DNA from: Bryum argenteum
Lineage: Eukaryota; Streptophyta; Bryopsida; Bryales; Bryaceae
Length of the DNA: 64,000 nt
Direction: 5' to 3'
Assembly (NCBI GenBank): GCA_037043015.1
Contig: CM073323.1
Span: 9,917,758 to 9,981,757 of the forward strand
In this document: positions 49,543 through 60,000 of the stretch, in pieces
Layout: each line of letters begins with the position of its first letter
How positions within the stretch are numbered: position 1 is the first letter of the stretch
Program-made: the position numbers and the translations under genes
Notes under the pieces: model-generated
What the model was told of the DNA's origin: nothing
Seen by the model: the letters and a program-made list of their open reading frames with translations, nothing else
Databases searched by the model: none

Positions 49543-50277
49543 GTGGGGAAGGTGGTACGAGCTAGTTTGAAGTGACAATGCGCAATGGGCATGTCTTTGT
49601 GAAAGAACAATACTTTCGATTCTTCACAATGTAAGTGAAATGATATTTCATTATTTCATACTTTTGATTTTCTCAATGAAAGTGAAATGATATATCTTTC
49701 TTTCATAAATGGTTCAAATTGCATACTTTGTTAGAAAATTTCAGCTCCTGTTTGTGAAGAGATCGTTTTGTGTTGGATCTTGTGTTTGATCTGTAATCTG
49801 TAAGCTTTTGTAACATTTCTTTTCTGTAGTCAGGAAACTCATCCTATATTACGAGTAGTAACAATAAAAAGAAGACAAAGTCCTAAAAGCACTGTGTTGT
49901 CGAATGCTCCGAGTGTCCACTGACATGCTTCTGACAGTGGGCCGGCTCCACATCCTCCATTCGGCATCATGGATTACATACCTTGGCCTGCAAGGATCGA
50001 GCTTTGTACGAGAAAGGAAGTTGTTGGTTCTCACCGTTTCATCATGTCCTAAGCCTAGAGATCGTTGCATTGTTGGCTCCGAGTGGCGATGATGGTCTGA
50101 CGAGTGTGGGATTTGTGCGCAGAAGTAGTTGGTGGGCTCGATTGCGGCGTGATGAGTAGCTACTTCTGAATCTTGAGCTTAGAGTTTCGGTGTGGGAGGT
50201 GTTGATGGGCGCTCAGTTGCATTGAGCGGCTTTGTCGAGAATCGAACTTTGATTGGAGGTTGAAAGGTTGAGCGACG
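49543..50277. other. No gene recognised; upstream of the aldehyde oxidase copy
   Basis: Follows the last exon of the second CACTA ORF. The right part (about 50,080-50,277) is probably 5' untranslated or promoter DNA copied with the aldehyde oxidase exon. Confidence 0.4.
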
Positions 50278-52910
50278 ATGGGTCTTCCATCGACGGTGAA
50301 GCCGGCGCACCAGCCACTCGTGTTTGCTCTCAATGGAGAGAAAGTGGAGCTTTCTTCCGTGGTTCCTGCCACCACTCTCGTCACCTACATTCGCAGCGAG
50401 ACTCGTTTCAGAGGCCCCAAACGGGGCTGTGGCGAAGGTACGAGAAACCCTCACAGTTGCACTTGCAGTGAAATGTCTTCTTCGCGTGTAGCCGTGTCCA
50501 TGCTTTTGCCACTCTTAATATCGTGTGGCTTGAACCCCTCTCCTCACATTGAATTGAAGTACTGTGCTCACTATTTGATGTTGTTAGAGTAGTCAATGGC
50601 TCATGTGGGTTTTTAGTTTTTACTTAGCTATGGAGGCGTTTCTTGTGTGATTCTTGTCACTCAAATTTCGTATTTTGAACACGATCGTGGCACTGGTGGT
50701 GTCTACTAGTGAAGCTAAGCTCTCACCGGAGTTTTACCATCGCACGTGCCCCCACATCCACCACATTGCCAGAACGGAAGTTGTCAAGGCTGTCGCTGCT
50801 GAACCTCGAATCGCCGCTTCTTTAGTTCGTCTCCACTTTCACGACTGCTTCGTTCATGTAAGTCATGATCACGACTGTGTTGCTTGATTCGTGTTCTGTG
50901 CACATGCACTGGTTGTCAGTAACAATGTTTTACTAGCTAGAACGTTACGTACTTCAGCACTTTACCAGGGCATTGTTCTTTGGAAATCGGTGTTTTGGGA
51001 CGGTAATTGATGTGACTTTACAAGTCTGGTAATTGAACCAAATTGGTCAAAGTTAGATCTAGAGGATGACAATCTGGTAGAAAAACTGCCAAGAAGTGTA
51101 GCTACTTGTTCTTGAGTAGAAACCCTTTCATCATTGTCACTGTAGTACTTAGACCATGCCGAGTGGTTCCTCAAAACACCACTGTAACATGGACTTGTTG
51201 GGCATAGTCTTAGATTTTTGTAAGATCCCTCGTCTTTTATCAGTGACAGTGTAGTTTGTGTTGAAGGCTTGAAGCTCTATGTATACATGCATGGGGGGAA
51301 TTTTTACTTTGTGCTATGTTGATACTTCCGCAGTGACTTGCACTTCTGATATGAATATCGTTACATCCGGATTAAGTTACAGCCTGTTGTGCTTCTTAAA
51401 GATGAGAATGGGAATGTGATGTGTGGGCAGGGATGCGATGGGTCGCTCCTGCTGGACAACACAACGAGCGGGTACGTGATCGGAGAAGTACGCCGAGCCA
51501 ACATCAACTCCGCCCGAGGCTTCGACGTGATCGACACCAAAGGCAAGGCGCGGCACTTTGAATGAGCTTGTCCTCGAACGGTCTCGTCTTGCGGATATTC
51601 TCGCAATTGCCTCCCGAGATTCTCGTTGCGGTATACATATCATACTCTTTGAATCCTTGATTACCACAATCATCTTGCCCTTTGGGTCTTGATCGATTTG
51701 GTTTTTAAGTATGTATGCGCAGCGGGCCTTGTGCCACCGTATCCAGCTTTTCTTGATCGCGCGACGGCTTTCTCACGGCGAGTGTCCTCGCAAGCGTTGA
51801 TCTTGCTGATATACGTCTGCCTAGTCCAAACTTCAAGTACGCTCAATTGAAGGAGAATTTTGCAAACGTGACCCTGAATGAAAAGGATCTTGTTGCACTC
51901 TCAGGTATGTGCTCAGATCAATCTCTTCAGCTTCGTGTACTCATATTGTGCTTTCATCTCTATGGTATTTTTTTTGTTCACTCTCAATTTAAAAGTTTGT
52001 TATGGGAAGTGGTTGTTTGATAAAGAGCAAAATGGTTTGTTTCTGATGGTTTGCTTGATAAAGGTAACCTGCTCAAAATCCAAGTTTCATCATTAACCCA
52101 TTTTGGTGTATGACCAGAAAGACGTACTTGTTACAAATTTACCCTTCTAAACACCAGTCGTTGGGCATATTAGCGAAGTCATGTGAGTGAGTTCTGGGTG
52201 GTTACCCTGGTTTCGAGCTCTGTTGTGGTCGTGTTCGAATTCTGCGATGGTTTGGAGTTTCCGCAGCTGAGTATTGACTGACATGAATTGCAGGTGGCTG
52301 TGAAGCATGCTTGGTGATGCTGGCAAAGTATGATCCGGAAACGGAAGAAGTAATGGAGGAGTCGGTGAACTCGTGCTTGGTGATGCTGTGCTCGATCGAT
52401 GGCTGCGCAATCACCACCACGGAAGGCTTGGGCAACCAGCGAAGCGGCTTTCATGCCATCCAGAAACGCATGTCGGCATTTCACGGCTCGCAGTGCGGCT
52501 TCTGCATGTACCCCCGGCATGACAATGGCCATCTATGGCCGCCTCAAGCACGAGCAAAAGCAGCAGCAGCACATACACAAATTTAAGAAGCCAACAATGG
52601 GCACCGCAACAGCAGCGGCCCAAGCGCCTAGACCATGGAGAGGGCCATTCAGGGCAGCATCTGTCGATGCACAGGCTATCGACCCATTCTGGACGTGTGC
52701 AAATCGTTCGCCAACGACGTCGACCTCGAAGATCTGGGCCTCAATACTTGCTGGGCCGACAAAGCCCACGCCAAGCCTGAGAATCTGCCCGCGTACGACC
52801 CCAAGCTAAGGCCGACCCCGCGTTCCCCCAATTCCTCATCGAATATGTCGAGTCTATTCACCAAGATTTTAGTTAGATTTCAGTTCTTTCTTGTTTTTCT
52901 TGATAGGTGA
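50278..52910 (+). pseudogene. Aldehyde oxidase (xanthine dehydrogenase family) N-terminal fragment
   Basis: Exon 1 (50,278-50,437) encodes MGLPSTVKPAHQPLVFALNG and ends RGCGEG at donor GAAG|GTACG. Exon 2 starts at 52,294 and continues GGCEACLVMLAKYDP, NSCLVMLCSIDGCAITTTEG, GFHAIQKRMSAFHGSQCGFC. This is the 2Fe-2S module of molybdo-flavin aldehyde oxidases. A 4-base insertion after CGFC shifts the frame. The original frame returns for GSICRCTGYRPILDVCKSFA and DVDLEDLGLNTCW, and another shift precedes ADPAFPQFLIEYVESIHQDF. The FAD and molybdopterin domains are absent. The intron of ~1.86 kb contains a peroxidase fragment. The cluster cysteines are still present; conserved Gly in GGCGAC is Glu here. 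Confidence 0.85.
50630..51904 (+). pseudogene. Class III peroxidase fragment inside the aldehyde oxidase intron
   Basis: The exon 1 frame starts at ATG 50,630. It has an in-frame TGA at 50,648-50,650 in the signal peptide, then KLSPEFYHRTCPHIHHIART and LVRLHFHDCFVH with donor CAT|GTAAGT (50,857). Exon 2 at 51,430 gives GCDGSLLLDNTTSG and NSARGFDVIDTKGKA, then a stop, ACPRTVS and, after a frame change, ADILAIASRDS. A third part gives RDGFLTASVLASVDLADIRL and LNEKDLVALS, ending at a donor (51,904). Secreted heme peroxidases oxidise phenolics in the cell wall. The distal heme region is present but the proximal-His exon is missing. Same strand as the host aldehyde oxidase copy. Confidence 0.85.
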
Positions 52911-53079
52911 AGATTTGATTTTAAGATGCCTTCTAGTATATATTTCATGTGCAAGTTATATTACACTCCTATTTTTGAATATATTATTCTGAATGCGTGC
53001 AGCCAAATAGGTGAGACTCTTTTCTGTTTTATTTACGGTTGCATTTGCAGTCTTGTAGCGTTATGTGTTAACTTTTGGA

Positions 53080-53130
53080 GACAATCGGGTGAACGGACCC
53101 TCCACGTGGGTTCGAGCCCCACGGTTGTCA
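53080..53130 (+). other. Truncated tRNA-like hairpin
   Basis: GACAATC at the 5' side can pair with GGTTGTC at the 3' side as a 7-bp acceptor stem (one G-U pair). In between are one small GGGT/ACCC hairpin and a perfect T-arm, CGTGGGTTCGAGCCCCACG, with a B-box (GGTTCGAGCCC). D- and anticodon arms are missing. It is a tRNA relic or tRNA-derived repeat, not a working tRNA. Confidence 0.45.
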
Positions 53131-53330
53131 AGTAATACAAAAAGCTACGTTGTCAAGTAATATGAAAAGCTACGTTTTTGGCGTAACATTACTTACACCC
53201 CCTACGTAGCATATGTGAAAGCAATGTTTTTTCGTTGCTCATGCTATGTTTGCATACACTCCCCATAGCAAGCTTCTCCTTTCAAAAAGCTACGTTTTAG
53301 GCGTAGCTGTTCCATGTTATTCTAGTAGTG
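53124..53330. repeat. CACTA right-end subterminal repeats and terminus
   Basis: AAAAGCTACGTT units occur at about 53,140, 53,165 and 53,286, with an inverted CGTAGCT near 53,301, and the block ends TTCTAGTAGTG. The first two lie in a 25-bp direct repeat (gttgtcaagtaata...). Short clustered motifs next to a CACTA end are the usual transposase-binding arrangement. Confidence 0.7.
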
Positions 53331-54299
53331 AAAGTAATAAGGAAGGCAAGAATGGAGAATGATCATTCACCTCACCGCGCTTTCGTATATTAAACCATGA
53401 GGCTGGACGTTATATCGTTTGTGAATCGATAGACATTGTACCCACAACGTGCAGCTTGTAATAAGGATGAGTTTGCCGAATTTGCATGATGAAAGAGACC
53501 TTCTTCAGTCAATGTATACATTAGTGATGCATAAAACATCAACAACTCTGACTTCTGTGACCGTTGCAGTGTGTAAAAATCGAGAGTTGCAAACTATAAT
53601 TATGGGGATGTGAAGTGCGATGGGAAAAGCGAAATTGGTGGTGTAACAATTGAGTATTTATTGAATAGAAATTGACAGTTGCAACTTAGCATTTAATCAC
53701 TGAAAACAATTGACATCCTCAATTTAAAATCTACATCCTCACTACTCAATTTACATCCTTCTTACTCATTTTACGTCCTAAATTCAAATTTTAACATCCT
53801 CGAAATTTTTTAGCAATTTTTTTTGTGAATCTTAGTAGTTCGCATATTCATGATCTCAAGATGAATTCCAAGAACTTTCTAGTTGGAAGAGTTCTGATCC
53901 AAAGACTTTGGTATTGGATTTGCAATGATGTTTCTACACTAAGAAATGTGAAATAGTGGATGATTTGTGAGGAGCCACATGTCATTTTTCTACCTTGAAT
54001 TTTAAGTTTTTAACTATATTACTTGGGATGGATTCCAATTAGAGTCTAATTTTAGTGATAGGAAGCTGGACCCAATTAAAAATTGTTTTGAAGATAAGGC
54101 ATGGATCTCAATGGAGGGGTCTAGTTTTGACTATTTCTCCTTTCTTAAAGTTTTGCTAATGTAAATGTTGTGAAATAGTGTTTTTTATGGTTGATGACGA
54201 CATGTTTACCAGAGTACAGAGAATATGCCGTATATGTTCCAGGAAGTATATGTGCCGTATATATTCTTTTACTTTCAATTAATTATATAATTATACAAA
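53331..54299. other. Intergenic between CACTA end and MULE region
   Basis: No gene is seen. Part of it (about 53,850-54,130) resembles, reversed, the AT-rich intergenic DNA near 12.4-12.9 kb (aagttctttggatcaaaaag, tggatgatt), so it is probably another dispersed repeat. Confidence 0.4.
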
Positions 54300-54590
54300 G
54301 TGATTTATTAGAAAAGATTCTAATAAATTATATCTTTTGATTTAGATAACCTATAGTTTATAATAATTTTAAAAGTAAAAATCAATTACTACCTTTTATA
54401 AAAAAGCTCAATAAACTATATCTTTTGCTTTAGGTAACCTATAGACTATAATAATTTAAAAAGTAAAAATCAATTACTACCTTGTACAAAAATGCTCAAT
54501 AAACTATACCTTTTGCTTTAGGTAACCTATACTCTATATTATTTTTGAAAGTAAAAATCAATTACCATTTTGTAGAAAAGGGCTCAAGAA
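54300..54590. repeat. ~88-bp tandem repeat upstream of the MULE gene
   Basis: Three units, landmark (c/t)aataaa(c/t)tata(c/t)cttttg at about 54,321, 54,409 and 54,497, each followed by taacctata and aaagtaaaaatcaattac. They sit directly before the transposase start, a usual place for element promoter or subterminal repeats. Confidence 0.85.
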
Positions 54591-54682
54591 TTAATGATAG
54601 AGTATATATATTTTATTTTCATTTATTAGTGATTTTTCATAATATCATTTTCATATATTCTTTGCGATATTTGATTCACAAG

Positions 54683-56515
54683 ATGGAGGATACACAATTT
54701 AAAGATGATGAACTATTCTACGCTTCCGATTTTGAAGACGATTTAAATGATCTTGTAGGAGTTGAAAATTTCTTAAGGAGCGTTGGTGAAAATAAAGATG
54801 AATTCAGAGAAACTGTAGGGTTTCAAGAAGCATACTTTAAATCGAATTGGGAATCGGACGATGATGAAGAAGAAGATGACAAAAGAGACGTGAAGCCTGA
54901 TCTTCCAACCATAATGGGGGATGACCACATTGACATTGCATCACCAAATTTCACGTATGAGTCATCATCATCCTTGTTTGAGAACATACCAATTCAAACG
55001 TTCCCGAAGTATATTCATTTCACAATGGATTCTCTACTCTTAATGATTAATTGCTTACAAAATGGAAATTCTCCAACATACATCCAAATTCATGATGCGG
55101 ATTCTTCTTTTGTTCCCCTTCCAAATATTCATGGGCGTTCCACAAAAAACAAAGACGAATACTATACTATTGAGCGCTCGAAGGCTTTACAAAAAAAATT
55201 GAAAGTTATAGAGGGTGTTGAGGGCTTTGGATTGTCTCCTCTAAACGACTCCAAAGGTAGAAGAATACCACCAAAAGAACTATGGCGGGCAATTGTTCTC
55301 AAAGGTCATGTCGATAACAATGGCAAGCATTTATCGCAGACTTTGACATTAAATGCAATTCGAGACCAATAGAGTACCGATATCTACGTAGGAGGAATCC
55401 CGGCAGCTTACATTAGAAATTGTGTAAGTTCCTGCGAAGATTGTAAAAATCATAGCATTTGGGATGAAGCTCAGAGTGTTTCGTTAGAGCATCTCGATGA
55501 GACTCTTGATTCACTTTGTAGAGAACACCGTGTTCTTCGAAGGCGTTACAAACGCCGCCTGTACAAAAATAACATTGTAACGTTGTACCGTTGTCATAGA
55601 AGTGGAAACAAAGTAAGAGCTCATAGAAAAACAACCGATATAAAGGCTCTGAAAGACAAAGACAGTAGAAGGGAACGAACATCACGATTGTGCAATTGCG
55701 AGTTTGAGTTGAAAGTGGTTGAACCTAAGTTAGCGGGAAAAACGACAGAGGCGGATAAAGTTAAACTTCAAGCCACTATATACATTCACACCAAACATAG
55801 CGGGCATAACCCAGACTCAGACCAAGATAGCTATTTCTTGCCAGTGCACCCTTATGTTGTATCTTGGGCCATGGAAAATCTAAAGTACATGCATTCTGCA
55901 CGAGCGGTTGCAACAGCTTTAGAGCGTGCCCAAAAATTATTTATGGAGAGCGTTGGAGAGCTTGAACGTGTTACTTATCGATTTCATATTATTCAAAAAG
56001 AAGTACAAGCACTTGCATACTCCATGCGGGTAAATGGTATGTATAATTTTATTAGGATGAATATGGATGTTAGAAAATTTTATTTCTATGTTTCATATTG
56101 ATATTTATTTACTTTTTGTGCTAATTTTGTATGTATTGTGGTTATTGTAGATGCACTTCGACAGGATGACTGGGACGCTGCTCAGATTGAAATTACAAGG
56201 CAGCAAAAAGTTATATATTATCAACCGTATGCACCACAACACGAAGATCCAAGAAAAAGACCGTTTGTGGTAGTTATACAAGATGATTTTATGAACAAAA
56301 TGGCAAAAAGTTTTTCAACCCATAAGTCTTGGGCATTTGATTCCACTTTCAAAACTAATCAGTACGGTTTGCCTCTCTATGCCGTGATCGTTCCCAATGA
56401 CGATGGAAATGGGATTCCAGTTTTCTACATGTTGTGTTCCATCGACAAACAACAAGGCCATGAAGGAATAGCTATCGAATTGGCATTGACTCACATTTTT
56501 GAATCCCTTGGCTTC
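54683..56515 (+). pseudogene. FAR1-like MULE transposase, 3'-truncated
   Basis: Frame from ATG 54,683 (MEDTQFKDDELFYASDFEDD): an acidic N-terminus, then an in-frame TAG at 55,370-55,372. Next come a zinc-binding FAR1/WRKY-GCM1-type region (YRCHRSGNK, RLCNCEFELKV, IYIHTKHSGHNPDS) and an intron at 56,035 (AATG|GTATGT) rejoining at 56,151. The start of the DDE domain follows (WAFDSTFKTNQYGLPLYAVI, VFYMLCSID). It stops at about 56,515, right after ALTHIFESLGF, where a reversed sperm-tail gene fragment begins. The second catalytic Asp and the Glu are therefore missing. A non-functional relic; FAR1 transcription factors of plants derive from such transposases. Confidence 0.85.
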
Positions 56516-56519
56516 AAAT

Positions 56520-56715
56520 GCTGCGCCATCGTGTACTTGGGGCTCGTGTTATAGTCCTGCCTTACATTGTAACGCCCTGGCCCTGGCTTGTCATAGTCGA
56601 ACCATATGGCGGTATTCAAGCCCATCGTGTACTCCGGCTTATTCGGCAGCGTCTGCTTCCAATTCAGCTTGTACTCCCCCGGCCCCGGATTCTCTTCATT
56701 CGAGTCGAAATACAT
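56520..56715 (-). pseudogene. SHIPPO/STPGR-repeat (ODF3-like) protein exon fragment
   Basis: The minus strand reads NEENPGPGEYKLNWKQTLPN, KPEYTMGLNTAIWFDYDKPG and PGRYNVRQDYNTSPKYTMAQ. Two P-G-P-G-x-Y units, each followed by P-x-Y-T-M, define the SHIPPO repeat of proteins found in cilia and sperm tails. No other exon is seen. It directly abuts the broken end of the MULE frame, so one event probably joined them. Confidence 0.75.
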
Positions 56716-57084
56716 CGTCGCTAGCTTTACTCAACCAGGCTCGCTTGCTTCTGCTGCCTCTCACAGCTGAAGCCGCTCACAGTACTCCCTGTCTAGCTCG
56801 TCATCAGACTTTCTGACCTTTCTCTCCACTGCTGAAATTCACAGAGCAAAACTGCTCACTGTCGTCATATTTTTTTGGCTTCAAAGGTCTCAAGCTTTGG
56901 CCACGATCTCAAACTAAAACTGCCATCTCGCGAGAGACTTCGGACTGCTCACCCACACCACAATAGAGTAGTACTTATGGACGATGCCATGGTGGAATTT
57001 TTCTTCGTGATTCCTCATCAACTTGCTCTGAGGTTGACATGATTCTTACCTGCCGTTTCTGTTGTCATGATTTGCAGAGATAGC
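56716..57084. other. Upstream of the Harbinger Myb-like gene
   Basis: Moderately GC-rich (tctcgcgagagact near 56,927). It probably contains the left end and promoter of the Harbinger element, or further captured DNA. No terminal repeat could be assigned. Confidence 0.35.
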
Positions 57085-60000
57085 AATGGAGAACCGCCTT
57101 GATGCTCAACAGTACGGCACACAGTACGGCACACCTACTCATCCCAATGGGCTCTCTGTGGATGGTATGTTCCTATACTACATTGTTTTTTTATTTAAGA
57201 AACAACATGGACCTGCAAAAAAACAAACAACTCTCCGATGCTTCAATGAGTAACTGTGCAATTAGAAAACACAAATACATACACAATGGAACCTAGGTAA
57301 CATAATTGAATTCTATCATGTCCCAGTTAGTATTTTCATTTGAAGTTAAGGTACACTTCACATAGCCAGCTCATTTTATTCTCGATCGCACTTCATGTTG
57401 TGAGCCAAAAAACCACTTTGGGGTGGCAATTGGTCACAAGGATCAAGATCACAAGAGAAATGAAGAAGGGAAGAAGGGAAACAAGGAGAGGATGAAGAAC
57501 AAGGGAAAGAACAAGAAGAAACCACCGGCCGGATGCATTTTTAAGTACCCTTCAGATTCTAGGCCGCCATTTCTCCATCCTAGCTCGGAATTGGGCGTGC
57601 ATTAGCTTTTTAGAAAGCCAACTTAATTGTGCATCTACCCTGAAAATCTCAAAAGCATAGGACAAAAAACCTAGGACTGATTGCCATTTGACTGGGCCTT
57701 GTTTTTATACCATCCGGCCGAGAACACCTTCAACACTACTGACTTTGGGAGGTGATTTCTCCCTCCCTACAGATCGGAATTGGACGAGCCATATACCAAA
57801 AGAAAGCTACTGAGGAGATCTACCAGCATCCTAAATCTCAATCGATTTGGACTAAAACCGAGGGACTGATGGCTATTTGATCTGAGAGGCACTTCCAAGG
57901 AGATGAGCAAATGACAACAATCTACAAGGAAGAGCAAAAACAAGGAAAGAGGGGAGCAAGAAGAGAGAGAAGGAGGCCCATGGCCTTCCTTCTCTTCACT
58001 AACTAAGCATTAGAAGAGGAGAGAGAGAACACCAACATGAATCAATGAACAAGAGGGAATGGATTGATTGATTATAGCTTGAAAACAAGCTCTTAAGTAC
58101 AAATGGAGGAGCCGCCAAAGAGGCGGCTCACCCTAACCCTAAGGCCCTAATCTAAGGCCTCCATGGATGAATGACGCTCCATCCTCCATGGCGCTCCATC
58201 CTCCATGGCCCTCCACCTTGAAGAACCCCTACAAACGAATGTAACTCACAATTGCCACCACAAAGTCAATTGGACAAGACCAAAACAATCAAGTCTCAAA
58301 CACAAATATGAACACCCGAGGTTAATTGTGCAAGGCCAATGGTAAAACATCTAACTCTTAATCAAGCAACTAACCCTATTTCTAATTAAGGATCCACTAG
58401 GGGATTCATTCCTCCTCTAGTCCTTCCCCATCAAACTATGGATCCACTAGGGGATTCATTCCTCCTCTAGCCCTTCCACACTAAATCTAATCTAAGGCTT
58501 AAATAAATGCCAAACATCCTATCCAAGGCCTTACAACAACCATCCTCAAACATGCATATTGTATTCAAAACTTAATTATCTTAATTTCACCAATCTACTT
58601 CAAAATGACATTTGCTAATTAACAATTCATTTATAAAAGTAACAAATAAACAATAACATCAAAAGAGAGCAATAACATGCTCTCACAGTGTGTGACCATC
58701 CGGGACGACTCGAAGAGGAGAAGAACCCAAAACTATGCTCAATGGGCAACACGGTCATATGATAATTGCCTTCCAAGCAATGGACCTACAAGGCTAACAA
58801 GCCTACAAAGAAAGCTCCCGGCAACGCACCAATTTGTGAGCCAAAAACCACTTTGGGGTGGCAATTGGTCACAAGGATCAAGATCACAAGAGAAATGAAG
58901 AAGGGAAGAAGGGAAACAAGGAGAGGATGAAGAACAAGGGAAAGAACAAGAAGAAACCACCGGCCGGATGCATTTTTAAGTACCCTTCAGATTCTAGGCC
59001 GCCATTTCTCCATCCTAGCTCGGAATTGGGCGTGCATTAGCTTTTTAGAAAGCCAACTTAATTGTGCATCTACCCTGAAAATCTCAAAAGCATAGGACAA
59101 AAACCTAGGACTGATTGCCATTTGACTGGGCCTTGTTTTTATACCATCCGGCCGAGAACACCTTCAACACTACTGACTTTGGGAGGTGATTTCTCCCTCC
59201 CTACAGATCGGAATTGGACGAGCCATATACCAAAAGAAAGCTACTGAGGAGATCTACCAGCATCCTAAATCTCAATCGATTTGGACTAAAACCGAGGGAC
59301 TGATGGCTATTTGACTGAGAGGCACTTCCAAGGAGATGAGCAAATGACAACAATCTACAAGGAAGAGCAAAAACAAGGAAAGAGGGGAGAAGAAGAGAGA
59401 GAAGGAGGCCCATGGCCTTCCTTCTCTTCACTAACTAAGCATTAGAAGAGGGAGAGAGAGAACACCAACATGAATCAATGAACAAGAGGGGAATGGATTG
59501 ATTGATTATAGCTTGAAAACAAGCTCTTAAGTACAAATGGAGGAGCCGCCAAAGAGGCGGCTCACCCTAACCCTAAGGCCCTAATCTAAGGCCTCCATGG
59601 ATGAATGACGCTCCATCCTCCATGGCGCTCCATCCTCCATGGCCCTCCACCTTGAAGAACCCCTACAAACGAATGTAACTCACAATTGCCACCACAAAGT
59701 CAATTGGACAAGACCAAAACAATCAAGTCTCAAACACAAATATGAACACCCGAGGTTAATTGTGCAAGGCCAATGGTAAAACATCTAACTCTTAATCAAG
59801 CAACTAACCCTATTTCTAATTAAGGATCCACTAGGGGGATTCATTCCTCCTCTAGTCCTTCCCCATCAAACTATGGATCCACTAGGGGGATTCATTCCTC
59901 CTCTAGCCCTTCCACACTAAATCTAATCTAAGGCTTAAATAAATGCCAAACATCCTATCCAAGGCCTTACAACAACCATCCTCAAACATGCATATTGTAT

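Larger units (their letters stand above)
39254..53330. mobile_element. CACTA (En/Spm) element region with captured host gene fragments
   Basis: The right end reads ...TTATTCTAGTAGTG at 53,317-53,330, i.e. inverted CACTACTAGAATAA, preceded by AGCTACG subterminal repeats. The best left-end candidate is CACTACTAG at 39,254. Inside lie a TNP2-type transposase relic (minus), a Transposase_24-like ORF (plus) and fragments of four host genes. The flanking triplets (agt left, aaa right) do not match, so the left end is uncertain; 36,994 is an alternative. Either two CACTA copies are merged here, or one copy has lost its original end. The content as CACTA-derived is secure; the exact span is not. Confidence 0.6.

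Noticed and set aside
53080-53130. A complete tRNA gene
   Set aside because: No D-arm or anticodon arm is present; only acceptor and T-arm parts can be folded.
39254-53330. Calling one intact CACTA element with exact ends
   Set aside because: The flanking triplets differ (agt and aaa) and the left end lacks the AGCTACG subterminal repeats seen at the right, so only an approximate region is claimed.
57423-59040. Two identical 60-codon ORFs suggesting a duplicated small gene
   Set aside because: They lie at the same place in the two LTRs of one retrotransposon and have no coding features.
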